A stretch of 56,030 nucleotides of DNA from the NCBI GenBank assembly GCA_017428215.1, contig JAFRRH010000009.1, positions 1-56,030 on the forward strand, read 5' to 3'. The stretch is from Selenomonadaceae bacterium. GTDB lineage: Bacteria; Bacillota; Negativicutes; Selenomonadales; Selenomonadaceae. Shown one piece after another: positions 9,101 to 18,189 of this stretch. The notes beneath the pieces are model-generated. The model searched no databases. It saw nothing but the letters and a program-made list of their open reading frames with translations, and was not told the DNA's origin. The position numbers were made by a program, and so were the translations under genes. Numbering within the stretch: position 1 is the stretch's first letter; each line of letters starts with the position of its first letter.

Positions 9101-10193
9101 AAAAATTTTTCCAAACGACTGCCCGAACTTCGACGAGTTGAGAAATTTCGCTGAGTCAGGCGATTTTTTTAATTTAAGCTGGCGATACGTGCAGGCAAAA
9201 AATTATGTCGGAGTGATTCGGTTGCCGAGCGGCTTTCAAATTGAAATTCTGCCGAAGATTGACGCTCCAAACGAAAAACTGCGCGGACTTGTGATTGAAA
9301 TGTTGCGGACGCTGAAAGATTTTTCATGCAAAAAATTTTTAAATGCCGAACTCGACACGGAACGCCTGCCGCTTTACGAAATTTTTATACAAATTTATCT
9401 TGAAATGATTTCGGATTTGGTAAAGCGCGGCTTGAAGTCGTCATATATCGAGCGCGAGGAGAATTTGAAATTTTTCAAGGGCAAGTTGCTGATTAATGAA
9501 AATCTCCGTAAAAATTTTGCTCACCGCGAAAGATTTTTCGTTTCTTATGACGAGTACGAAATTGACCGTCCAGAACATAGATTGATTAAGGCGGCGTTGT
9601 TAAAATTTCGGCGTGAAAAACTTGCACGGCGATTATTAAATCATTTTGATTCGGTGGAGGCGTCGAAAAATTATTCTAAAGACTTCTCGGCAATTTCAAT
9701 CGACAGGACGAATCGAGAGTATCAAGCCGTGATGAATTGGACGCGGAAAATTTTATCCGGTGAAAGTTTCACTCCGTTTATCGGCAAATCGGAGGCTGTG
9801 GCGTTGCTTTTCGATATGAATAAACTTTTTGAGGCTTACGTAGCTGAATACATAAAAAAATATTTCTCCGACCGCTTTAAGGTAAAAATTCAAGCGCAGG
9901 AGAAATTTTTATTCGACGAGCCACGCAGTTTCGGACTCAAGCCCGATATTATCTTTGAAGGCGACGAAAAAATTATCCTCGATACGAAATGGAAGTTTGA
10001 AATTGCTCCGAGCGATATGTATCAGATGTTTGCATATGCAAAACGCTACGGCGCAAAGAAAATTTTTCTGCTCTGTCCTGCCGAAGAAAATTTTTATCGT
10101 GCGGAGGATTTTGAGCTTAAAATTTGCAATGTTAATCTATTCGACATGGAAACTAGCATGAATGCTTTGCAAAACGCGGCAGTAGTTGTATAA
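9081..10193 (+). CDS. mcrC: McrC-type endonuclease subunit
   Basis: Nuclease partner of McrB. The N-terminal part has the McrC pattern (YVGVIRLPSGFQIEILPKID). The C-terminal part carries the PD-(D/E)XK nuclease core GLKPDIIFEGDEKIILDTKWK split as GLKPDIIF and IILDTKWK, with the metal-binding Asp, Asp and Lys in order. At 370 residues it is a normal length. It starts inside the end of mcrB and so is translationally coupled. ilvB follows after 31 bases. Confidence 0.9.
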   Translation: MIVREYEKIFPNDCPNFDELRNFAESGDFFNLSWRYVQAKNYVGVIRLPSGFQIEILPKIDAPNEKLRGLVIEMLRTLKDFSCKKFLNAELDTERLPLYEIFIQIYLEMISDLVKRGLKSSYIEREENLKFFKGKLLINENLRKNFAHRERFFVSYDEYEIDRPEHRLIKAALLKFRREKLARRLLNHFDSVEASKNYSKDFSAISIDRTNREYQAVMNWTRKILSGESFTPFIGKSEAVALLFDMNKLFEAYVAEYIKKYFSDRFKVKIQAQEKFLFDEPRSFGLKPDIIFEGDEKIILDTKWKFEIAPSDMYQMFAYAKRYGAKKIFLLCPAEENFYRAEDFELKICNVNLFDMETSMNALQNAAVVV

Positions 10194-10224
10194 TCTATCG
10201 TAAAATTTTTAGGAGGTTATAGTT

Positions 10225-11913
10225 TTGAAGATGAACGGAGCGCGAGCACTACTTGAGAGCCTGAAAAATGAGGGCGTCGAATTGGTATTTGGCTATCCTG
10301 GCGGCGTCGTGCTGAAACTTTACGACGAAATTTATAAAATGAAGTTCCCTAACATTTTAACGGGACACGAGCAAGGCGCAGTTCACGCGGCGGACGGTTA
10401 TGCACGAGCGAGCGGCAAAGTTGGTGTAGTTATTGCGACGAGCGGACCTGGCGCGGCTAATTTAATTACGGGAATTGCTACTGCCAATATGGATTCGGTT
10501 CCGATTGTCTGCATAACGGGACAAGTTGCCAATCCCGCTATCGGCAAGGATTCTTTCCAAGAAGTTGACGTTTGCGGAATCACCACGCCCATAACCAAGC
10601 ACAATTATCTTGTCAAAGACGTAAATGATTTGCCGCGCGTCGTCAAGGAAGCGTTTTTCATTGCTAAGACGGGCAGACCTGGTCCAGTTTGCATTGACAT
10701 TGCCGCTGACGTGTTTAACACTGAATTTGATTTTGAATATCCCGAAACGATAAATCTGCGCGGCTACAGCGGGAAAAATCCCGTCGATGAAAAATCTGTT
10801 GACGAAGTTATAAAAGCTGTGGAGAGTTGCGAACGTCCGCTGATTTTTGTCGGCGGCGGCGTGACGAGTTCGGAGACTTCAGACGATTTAAGGAAAATTT
10901 TAACGCGGCTCGGCTGTCCGTCAACTTCTACGCTTATGGGTTTAGGTTGTATCGACGCGGACGCTGACGGATTTTTAGGTTTTGCGGGAATGCACGGTTC
11001 ATACGGCGCGAACATGGCAATTCAAACTTGCGATTTGCTGTTGTGTATTGGAATGCGTTTCAGCGACAGAGTTACAGGGCGCGTTAAAGATTTTGCGCCG
11101 AATGCAAAGATTGTACACTTTGAACTTGATCCCGCAGAAGTAAATAAAAATGTTCAAGCGGATTTAAAAGTTTTGGGCGACTTGCGGCAATCGCTTCCGA
11201 TGTTTAGAGATAAACTTGACGAATCATCAATTAATTTTGCTGAAAAATTTTCTGCGTGGAGGTCTCAAGCCGTCGATAAAGGTTTAGAGCACCCGTTCGA
11301 TTGGAAAGACGAAAACGACGAGATTAAACCTGGTGCACTCATTACCAAAATCAGCAATATTTGCGACGAAAATACAATCGCCGTGACTGACGTCGGACAA
11401 CACCAAATGTGGGCGGCGCAATTCTTCAAAGCTCGCAAGCCACGACAATTTTTGACAAGTGGCGGGCTTGGTACTATGGGCTATGGACTTCCTGCCGCTA
11501 TGGGCGCGAAACTCGCTTGTCCAGATAAAAATGTCGTGCTGTTCACGGGCGACGGCTCAATCATGATGAATATCCAAGAACTTGCCACGCTTGCAGACCA
11601 CGACATTGACATTAAAATTGTTATCGTCCATAATTTTATTCTCGGCATGGTCGGGCAATGGCAAAGACTGTTTTACAATCATCACTATTCGGCGTCGGAA
11701 CTCAAATGTAAGCGCGACTTCGTAAAGATTGCAAATGCAATGGGACTGCGCGGCTATCGATTGACTAAGGCGGAAGAATTGGAAGATGATTTAGTCGAGA
11801 TTATGTTTTCAAAGGGCGCGGCTGTGATTGATGTCTACGTTCCGGAAGAGGAAAACGTTATTCCAATGGTACCAGGCGGCAAAAGATTAGACCAAATGGT
11901 TTTGGGCAAATGA
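10225..11913 (+). CDS. ilvB: Acetolactate synthase, large (catalytic) subunit
   Basis: ThDP-dependent enzyme for the first common step of valine, leucine and isoleucine synthesis. The 562 residues show the catalytic Glu in TGHEQGAVHAADGYARASG, the ThDP site GDGSIMMN...ELATLADHDI and FAD-domain features. The start is TTG at 10225, eight bases after AGGAGG; an in-frame ATG at 10231 is too far from the site. The regulatory subunit ilvN does not follow. The next frame overlaps by four bases and is a phosphorylase, so ilvN must be elsewhere or missing. Confidence 0.95.
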   Translation: MKMNGARALLESLKNEGVELVFGYPGGVVLKLYDEIYKMKFPNILTGHEQGAVHAADGYARASGKVGVVIATSGPGAANLITGIATANMDSVPIVCITGQVANPAIGKDSFQEVDVCGITTPITKHNYLVKDVNDLPRVVKEAFFIAKTGRPGPVCIDIAADVFNTEFDFEYPETINLRGYSGKNPVDEKSVDEVIKAVESCERPLIFVGGGVTSSETSDDLRKILTRLGCPSTSTLMGLGCIDADADGFLGFAGMHGSYGANMAIQTCDLLLCIGMRFSDRVTGRVKDFAPNAKIVHFELDPAEVNKNVQADLKVLGDLRQSLPMFRDKLDESSINFAEKFSAWRSQAVDKGLEHPFDWKDENDEIKPGALITKISNICDENTIAVTDVGQHQMWAAQFFKARKPRQFLTSGGLGTMGYGLPAAMGAKLACPDKNVVLFTGDGSIMMNIQELATLADHDIDIKIVIVHNFILGMVGQWQRLFYNHHYSASELKCKRDFVKIANAMGLRGYRLTKAEELEDDLVEIMFSKGAAVIDVYVPEEENVIPMVPGGKRLDQMVLGK

Positions 11914-12725
11914 AAATTCCAAGCGTTGACTTCGCGATAATCGGCGGTTCTGGCACGCTTAGCAGTAATTTCCCGAAAAATTTTGCTGACGTTGAGATTT
12001 TGGCAGATAATTTATTTTTCGATACGCCTTACGGCAAAAGTCCCGCGTTTAGATTGTGTAGCGTAGACGGGAAAAAATTTTTAACTTGCAAAATGCACGG
12101 TTGGCGTAGCGGCGTCACCCGCGCAGATTCTTCACGGCAAATTTTCTGGACGTTCAGAGAGGCGGGCGTTAAAAGAATTTTATCGGAGGGCGGCGTCGGA
12201 ACTGTTAATCACTTGCTTAATCCCCGCGATTTGATGATTCCCGATGATTATCTTGACTTGTCGACGCGCAAAGACGTTCAACTTGACGGAAAATATTTAT
12301 TGATAATGCGCGAGGCTCTTTGTTCCGAATTGCGCGAAAAACTATTGGAATCGGCTGAGAAATTTTTTACCGGCAGAATTTTTGAACGCGGAATTTATGC
12401 CGTGACGGACGGTCGCCACTTTGAAAGCCCTGCAGAAATTGCAATGCTTAAAGGTCACGCGGATATTGTCGGACAAAGTTTAGCTCCCGAAGTTTATTTG
12501 GCGCGAGAAATCGGCGCGTGCTATGCAAATTTGTCGTTCGTGGTAAATTACGGCGAGGGTTTAAAAATTTGGTCGCATGAAGTCATGAAAAATATTTTCT
12601 TCGACGACGCACAACTTATCGGAAATATTTTGCTCGACGTAATTAAAAATACCGACGCCGATAAAAAATTTTGTCAATGCCTAAGCTTGCGAAAAGAAAC
12701 TTTGCTTAAAGAAATTTACGAATAA
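11910..12725 (+). CDS. MTAP-family nucleoside phosphorylase
   Basis: PNP/UDP phosphorylase superfamily, 5'-methylthioadenosine phosphorylase branch. GGSGTL near the N terminus, GVTRADSSR, the EGGVGTVNHLLNPRD segment (phosphate and purine site) and ESPAEIAMLKGHADIVGQSLAPEV follow the MTAP pattern. Role: cleaving methylthioadenosine or inosine to base and sugar phosphate. The substrate cannot be fixed from sequence, and MTAP-II versus PNP remains open. ATGA overlap with ilvB indicates coupling, although no metabolic link is obvious. A terminator follows at 12735. Confidence 0.8.
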   Translation: MKIPSVDFAIIGGSGTLSSNFPKNFADVEILADNLFFDTPYGKSPAFRLCSVDGKKFLTCKMHGWRSGVTRADSSRQIFWTFREAGVKRILSEGGVGTVNHLLNPRDLMIPDDYLDLSTRKDVQLDGKYLLIMREALCSELREKLLESAEKFFTGRIFERGIYAVTDGRHFESPAEIAMLKGHADIVGQSLAPEVYLAREIGACYANLSFVVNYGEGLKIWSHEVMKNIFFDDAQLIGNILLDVIKNTDADKKFCQCLSLRKETLLKEIYE

Positions 12726-12734
12726 AATTTTCTG

Positions 12735-12762
12735 CAACCTGCGCGGGTTGTGGAATTTTTTT
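12735..12762 (+). terminator. Rho-independent terminator after the ilvB/MTAP operon
   Basis: CAACC (12735-12739) pairs with GGTTG (12746-12750) and a T-run follows (12756-12762). The stem contains a copy of the window-wide octamer CTGCGCGG (12739-12746). The -35 of the next gene overlaps the stem. Confidence 0.7.
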
Positions 12763-12776
12763 GTGTGTTGTAGAAT
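12748..12776 (+). promoter_or_regulatory. Probable promoter of the membrane-fusion protein gene
   Basis: TTGTGG (12748-12753), 17-base spacer, TAGAAT (12771-12776), 34 bases before the ATG at 12811. Confidence 0.5.
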
Positions 12777-12810
12777 AGCGGCGCAAATTTTTAATATCGG
12801 AGCAAACAAA

Positions 12811-14127
12811 ATGCAAAGTACTGATATAACCGACAAGGTTAAAAATTTTATCCGCTTTGGGTTGGCTGGTGTGCTGATTGCGGCGATTGTTATCGGTTAT
12901 GCTGAATATAAATATTGGCACAAAGATGAAATTATTCAGCTTGACGACGCAAAAGTTGCTGGCACAATGGTTTCCGTGCGTGTGTTGGCTAATGGTAAAG
13001 TTAAGGAACTTTTATTCGAGGACGGCGCGGAAGTCAAAGCTGGCGACGTGATTGCGCGTATGGAAGTCGCCATAACCGAAGAAGAAATTCAGCAGTTAGA
13101 AAATACAGTTCAGCTTGCTAAAGATAATTACGCAACACTGGCGGCAGGTCAATGGGTTAAAGTTCCCGTTCAGCGCGAAAGAGTGACTTATCCGCCCGCG
13201 CCGCCGCCAACTGTAATTCAATCGTCTCCGTCGGGAAATTTGGCTAAGTTGGAAGAACGCGCCAATCGCATGGCTGAGCTTTTTGAAATGGGAGCAGTCA
13301 GCGCAGTGCAACGCGATGCCGCCCGTCGTGCTTATGAGAGTGCACTAGCCGAATCGTCGTCTGTCTCCTATGAATATTCTGCCGCGCCCGCGCCGATTAT
13401 CGAATATTACACCGAATACGTTGACGAGTTCAGAGAGACGCCGCCTGAAGTCTTAGCCGGAGCCGACCAAGCTATCAAACAAGCGGAATTATCTTTGAAC
13501 GCCGCAAAACAAGAGGCTCGTGAAACTGATGTTATTGCGCCGATAAGTGGCACGATTTATTATGGCGTCGATGTTGAACAAGAACTTTCTGCTGGTGATA
13601 GCGTTTCCAGAATTGGCGACAGTCGCGAACTTTGGCTTGAAGTCGAAGTTTCAGAGGAAATTTTTAATAAAATTCCGCTCGGCAAGCTCGCAACTTATAT
13701 TATCGACGGTAAAGAACTTCACGGCACAGTTATTGAAAAAATTAAACCCAATATCGTTGAAACTCCGGAAGAATCTGCCGAACCTTTAGAACTTCCGGAA
13801 ATTCCAACGTCTGAAAACGCGCCCGCGCAGTTAATCGGCGAAACTCCAAATGAAAACCCGCCGCCGCCCGCCGAAGAAAATCAACCGCAAGCTGTCCAAG
13901 CCGAAGTTGAAATTTTAAATAATGATGATGTCAACGCTAAAATCCGTTCGATAATCGACAATGCTAAAAAAAATAAAACGCCCGCGCCGCAACCTCCGAA
14001 AATTCCCGACAAATTCGAGGAGCAAGAAAAGCCTAACGATAAATTTATCATAAAAATTTCTCTGCCCGCTGAACGCGATTTTGAACTCCGTCCCAATACT
14101 AAAACGACTGTCAAGATTAAAATTTAA
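12811..14127 (+). CDS. HlyD/EmrA-type membrane-fusion (periplasmic adaptor) protein
   Basis: The 438-residue protein has one N-terminal membrane segment (about residues 17-38), a biotinyl-lipoyl-like half (VSVRVLANGKVKELLFEDGAEVKAGD), a short coiled-coil hairpin, the second lipoyl half (DVIAPISGTIYYGV) and a beta-barrel region. The barrel is interrupted by about 110 residues rich in Pro, Glu and Asn (codons near 13750-14035) before it closes with KFIIKISLPAERDFELRPNTK. The start at 12811 is chosen because GGAG lies eight bases upstream; an earlier ATG at 12748 lacks a site. No transporter or outer-membrane partner is adjacent, so the exported substrate is unknown. Confidence 0.82.
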   Translation: MQSTDITDKVKNFIRFGLAGVLIAAIVIGYAEYKYWHKDEIIQLDDAKVAGTMVSVRVLANGKVKELLFEDGAEVKAGDVIARMEVAITEEEIQQLENTVQLAKDNYATLAAGQWVKVPVQRERVTYPPAPPPTVIQSSPSGNLAKLEERANRMAELFEMGAVSAVQRDAARRAYESALAESSSVSYEYSAAPAPIIEYYTEYVDEFRETPPEVLAGADQAIKQAELSLNAAKQEARETDVIAPISGTIYYGVDVEQELSAGDSVSRIGDSRELWLEVEVSEEIFNKIPLGKLATYIIDGKELHGTVIEKIKPNIVETPEESAEPLELPEIPTSENAPAQLIGETPNENPPPPAEENQPQAVQAEVEILNNDDVNAKIRSIIDNAKKNKTPAPQPPKIPDKFEEQEKPNDKFIIKISLPAERDFELRPNTKTTVKIKI

Positions 14128-14147
14128 ACTCTTGCAGGAAATTTCCA

Positions 14148-14181
14148 GCCCCGCGCAGAATTATGCGGGGCATTTTGTTTT
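14148..14181 (+). terminator. Rho-independent terminator after the adaptor gene
   Basis: GCCCCGC (14148-14154) pairs with GCGGGGC (14165-14171), followed by ATTTTGTTTT. The stem includes CCGCGCAG, a copy of the window-wide octamer. It lies immediately before the ribosome site of the trpB mini-ORF, so it could also act as an attenuator for trpB. Confidence 0.75.
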
Positions 14182-14194
14182 AGGAGGTTTATTT

Positions 14195-14251
14195 ATGCAG
14201 TACGCAACCTACTCTAAAAAATATTCGACGTGGGAGCTGCGGCTCCCGTGA
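14195..14251 (+). CDS. 18-residue upstream ORF resembling the start of trpB
   Basis: A perfect AGGAGG (14182-14187) precedes ATG at 14195, and an 18-codon frame ends with TGA at 14251. The peptide MQYATYSKKYSTWELRLP shares seven of its first eleven residues with the TrpB N terminus ([11 protein letters not shown]), and the ribosome sites are also alike. It contains one Trp codon directly before a small hairpin (GGGAGC/GCTCCC, 14232-14247). It may be a leader peptide or the scar of a partial duplication. I cannot choose between these. Confidence 0.45.
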   Translation: MQYATYSKKYSTWELRLP

Positions 14252-14299
14252 AAGTTTGCTAACTCAATCGCACTCGAAATATTTTTTGGAGGTTTAAAA

Positions 14300-15520
<1,221 letters not shown>

Positions 15521-15523
15521 TAT

Positions 15524-16114
15524 ATGGAGCAAATTTCGCAAGCTTTTCTAACTTTTATCGACTCGTGGGGATATTTTGCCGTTGCAATTCTTATGGCTAT
15601 GGAAAATGCGTGTATCCCTGTGCCGAGCGAATTAATTTTAGGTTTCGCGGGTTATTTAATCAGCGCGGAACGCATGACTTTTACCGGCGCGATGACGGCG
15701 GGCATGATTGGCGGCATGGCAGGTTCAATCTTTGCTTATGTAGTCGGTGCGACGGGCGGCAGAAAATTTGTTGACAAATACGGCAAATATTTCTTTATAA
15801 AAAAGTCGCACGTAGACTTAGCGCAAAAATGGTTCGATAAATACGGTATCCGCGCAGTTTTCTTTAGCCGCATGCTTCCAGTTATCCGAACATTTATCTC
15901 GTTGCCAGCGGGTTTCGCTCGCGTCAACTTTAAACAATTTTTATTTTACACATTCGCGGGTTCCCTGCCGTGGACTGCTTTAATCCTTTACGCGGGACTT
16001 TTGCTCGGTGATAATTGGGAATATCTGCTTGAAATCGGACACGAATTAAGCATTGCGTTTATCGTCGTCAGCGTCGTAATTATCGCGTGGCTTTACTTCA
16101 GAAAAAAGAAATAA
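15524..16114 (+). CDS. DedA-family membrane protein
   Basis: A 196-residue polytopic protein of the DedA/SNARE-associated family, some members of which flip undecaprenyl phosphate or phosphatidylethanolamine. Conserved parts are ENACIPVPSELILGFAGYL, AYVVGATGGRKFVDKYGKY and FFSRMLPVIRTFISLPAGFARV, the last holding the family arginines. Four to five hydrophobic stretches are visible. It starts three bases after the trpB stop with a weak AAGG site, so it is probably coupled to trpB translation. A terminator follows. Confidence 0.9.
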   Translation: MEQISQAFLTFIDSWGYFAVAILMAMENACIPVPSELILGFAGYLISAERMTFTGAMTAGMIGGMAGSIFAYVVGATGGRKFVDKYGKYFFIKKSHVDLAQKWFDKYGIRAVFFSRMLPVIRTFISLPAGFARVNFKQFLFYTFAGSLPWTALILYAGLLLGDNWEYLLEIGHELSIAFIVVSVVIIAWLYFRKKK

Positions 16115-16120
16115 AAAAAT

Positions 16121-16153
16121 TATCCCTCTGCAAACACAGGGGGATTTTTTTTG
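16121..16153. terminator. Bidirectional terminator between dedA and hypD
   Basis: TCCCTCTG (from 16123) pairs with CAGGGGGA with one G-T pair. A T8 run follows on the plus strand, and an A-run flanks the other side so that the minus strand also has a T-run. It serves the convergent dedA and hypD ends. Confidence 0.85.
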
Positions 16154-16172
16154 TAGCAATCAGTTTATCGAT

Positions 16173-17249
16173 TTACCATTTAAAATTCGTTCCGCCGTAT
16201 TTAAACCAAGCCGCGCACACGCCTTCAACAGACACCATACAAGGTCCGATTGCGTGGAGCGGTTGACATGCTTTGTCAAAAAGTGGACATTCTGTCGGAT
16301 TAATAACGCCGCGTAAAACCTCGCCACAACGACACGCCGTCTTTTTTTCTACGCGCTCAAATTCGATAGGCTCAACACGTTCAATATCAAACTCTGCAAA
16401 CTCATTACGCATTTTAAGCCCCGACGCAAGAATCTTTCCAATGCCGCGCCAATCAGCGTCTGTAACCTCGTAAACTTGTGCAAGAATTTTTTTAGCTGAT
16501 AAATTTCCTTCCGCTTTGACGACAGCGCGATATTCGTTTGCAACTTCAGCGCATTCACTGTCAATTTGCTCAAGCAAACTTGCAAGCGCGGTTAAAATCT
16601 CTTCCGCCTTAAAGCCACCAATCGTACTCGGTACCTTAAATTCTTCAGCCAAAAAATTAAAGGCTTCCGCCCCAATAACTACCGCCACATGTCCTGGCAA
16701 CAGAAAGCCGTCAACCTTAACCGCCGTATCTCCTAACAAAAATTTCAGCGCGGGCGGAACCAACTTTTGCGCCGATAACATAAACAAATTCTTTATCCCT
16801 TGAGCCTTCGCCGCTAAAACCGTTGCCGCTTGCGTCGGAGCTGTCGTCTCAAATCCTACCGCCAAAAATATTACTTTCTTGCGCGAATTTTCTTTTGCAA
16901 TTTCTAAACAATCCAACGGCGAATAAACAATCCGAACGTCTGCGCCTTCTGCAACCGCCGCCGCCAAACTCGAACGTGAGCCTGGTACCTTCAACATATC
17001 TCCGAATGTCGCAATCACAAAATCTTTCCTGCGCGAATACTCAATAGCTTTATCAATGTAATCATCATTCGTTACACACACCGGACAACCTGGTCCCGAC
17101 ACAAGCTCCACATTTTCCGGCAAAAGCTGACGAATCCCCGAACGAAATATCGCTACCGTGTGAGTGCCGCAAACTTCCATGAACCGTAACTTCTTCTTTC
17201 CTTCAGCTAATCGCGCAATCTTCTTTACAAGCTTAACGGTGTCAGCCAT
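16173..17249 (-). CDS. hypD: [NiFe]-hydrogenase maturation protein HypD
   Basis: Iron-sulfur scaffold protein that, with HypC, assembles the Fe(CN)2CO group of [NiFe] hydrogenases. The 358 residues carry the family cysteines: MEVCGTHTVAIFRSGIR, GPGCPVCVT, and near the C terminus ACRCGEVL, TECPLFDKACQP and GPCMVSVEGVC. ATG at 17249 has a poor ribosome site, and the HNH gene stops nine bases upstream, so translation may depend on coupling. No hypA, B, C, E or F and no hydrogenase subunit lie in the window, so the partners must be elsewhere. Confidence 0.95.
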   Translation of the reverse strand: MADTVKLVKKIARLAEGKKKLRFMEVCGTHTVAIFRSGIRQLLPENVELVSGPGCPVCVTNDDYIDKAIEYSRRKDFVIATFGDMLKVPGSRSSLAAAVAEGADVRIVYSPLDCLEIAKENSRKKVIFLAVGFETTAPTQAATVLAAKAQGIKNLFMLSAQKLVPPALKFLLGDTAVKVDGFLLPGHVAVVIGAEAFNFLAEEFKVPSTIGGFKAEEILTALASLLEQIDSECAEVANEYRAVVKAEGNLSAKKILAQVYEVTDADWRGIGKILASGLKMRNEFAEFDIERVEPIEFERVEKKTACRCGEVLRGVINPTECPLFDKACQPLHAIGPCMVSVEGVCAAWFKYGGTNFKW

Positions 17250-17258
17250 TGTACCAGC

Positions 17259-17621
17259 TCATTTCTTTTTTTTCCCTTTAACAGTTTTCTTCACGGCAGT
17301 TTTCACACTCGCAACAATTTTTTTCCCCGTGCTTTTCAAATTGCGCTTTACCCCTTTAACCAAACGTTCGCCATTCGTCGTTACCAAGTCAGGCACTGTA
17401 TCCTTAACACTTGCCTGCTTCGACCTATTGCAATGCTTACACAAACACTGCAAATTCCACAAACTATCCGAACCGCGATATTTCTGCGGAACAATGTGAT
17501 CAATGTCAACATCAGCTTTGCGAATCTTTTTTCCACAATTCGCACAAGTGTACCAGCCGTGATCCGATTTATTGTTAGCGAACCACTCCTCCCTGTACCC
17601 CAACTTTATCATCTCCTTCAT
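17259..17621 (-). CDS. Small HNH endonuclease-like protein
   Basis: About 120 residues with a zinc-ribbon/HNH core: CANCGKK, DVDIDHIVPQKYRG, then NLQCLCKHCNRSK. The two CXXC pairs and the His and Asn of the beta-beta-alpha metal finger are present. The C terminus is a long Lys-rich tail (ending KGKKKK). The start is uncertain: ATG at 17621 lacks a ribosome site and a TTG at 17603 is better spaced from GGAG. The open frame continues to 17777, but the upstream part crosses GC-rich hairpins and does not look like protein. Nuclease activity is likely; its role is unknown. Confidence 0.7.
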   Translation of the reverse strand: MKEMIKLGYREEWFANNKSDHGWYTCANCGKKIRKADVDIDHIVPQKYRGSDSLWNLQCLCKHCNRSKQASVKDTVPDLVTTNGERLVKGVKRNLKSTGKKIVASVKTAVKKTVKGKKKK

Positions 17622-17627
17622 TTTCCC

Positions 17628-17715
17628 GGAAGGCAGGCGGGAAGGCTCAACCAACCACCCCCGCAACCCCGAAGGGGTGGTTCGACGCGAATAACCGAAA
17701 TTCCTGCTTGACAAC
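17628..17715. repeat. GC-rich block with two hairpins (REP-like element?)
   Basis: AACCACCCC and GGGGTGGTT form a nine-base stem around 17651-17685, and CTTCCCG/CGGGAAG-type pairing lies beside it at 17620-17650. The block stands out by GC content between the phosphatase stop and the HNH gene and has no T-run. It looks like an interspersed palindromic element, but I see only this one copy in the window. Confidence 0.4.
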
Positions 17716-17727
17716 CGAAAAAATTTT

Positions 17728-18189
17728 TTAAACTTTTTTAGCTCCCTTAACAAATTCCAAGAGTGCCTCACATGCAATTAATATGTCACGATAACTGGTT
17801 GCGTAATCATCAGTATACCACGGGTCGGCAACGTCGCGATTTTCGCCCGCAAAATCCATTAACAAAAAAATTTTCCCGTCAGGATCTCCACCGCAAATTT
17901 TCTTCATATCCCAAACATTCGAACGATCAAGCCCAATCAAATAATCAAACTTTTTATAATCGCTGTCAAGTAAAAGTTTCGACGTGCGCCGCGTAAACGG
18001 AACTTTATTTGCCCTAAGCTCACGAGCAGTTCCTTCCGACATGGGCGTCCCGATTGACGGATGACAGCCCGCCGATTCAATCAGAAAATCTTTCTCCAAG
18101 TTCGCCTGTGCAACCAAATGTTTCATAACAAATTCCGCCATAGGCGAACGACAAATATTTCCAAAGCATACGAAAATTATTTTTGTCAT
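17728..18189 (-). CDS. Low-molecular-weight protein tyrosine phosphatase
   Basis: A 153-residue phosphatase with the CX5R loop at the N terminus (VCFGNICRSP, Cys8 and Arg14) and the general-acid Asp in VADPWYTDDY. Such enzymes dephosphorylate bacterial tyrosine kinases in exopolysaccharide control, or arginine phosphate (YwlE type). The residue after the nucleophile loop does not settle which. It overlaps the end of the YnbB-like gene by four bases (ATGA), so it is in an operon with radA and ynbB. Confidence 0.92.
   Translation of the reverse strand: MTKIIFVCFGNICRSPMAEFVMKHLVAQANLEKDFLIESAGCHPSIGTPMSEGTARELRANKVPFTRRTSKLLLDSDYKKFDYLIGLDRSNVWDMKKICGGDPDGKIFLLMDFAGENRDVADPWYTDDYATSYRDILIACEALLEFVKGAKKV

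Noticed and set aside
14128..14299. T-box leader for trpB
   Set aside because: There is a terminator and a mini-ORF, but no AGGGTGGNACCGCG-type T-box sequence.
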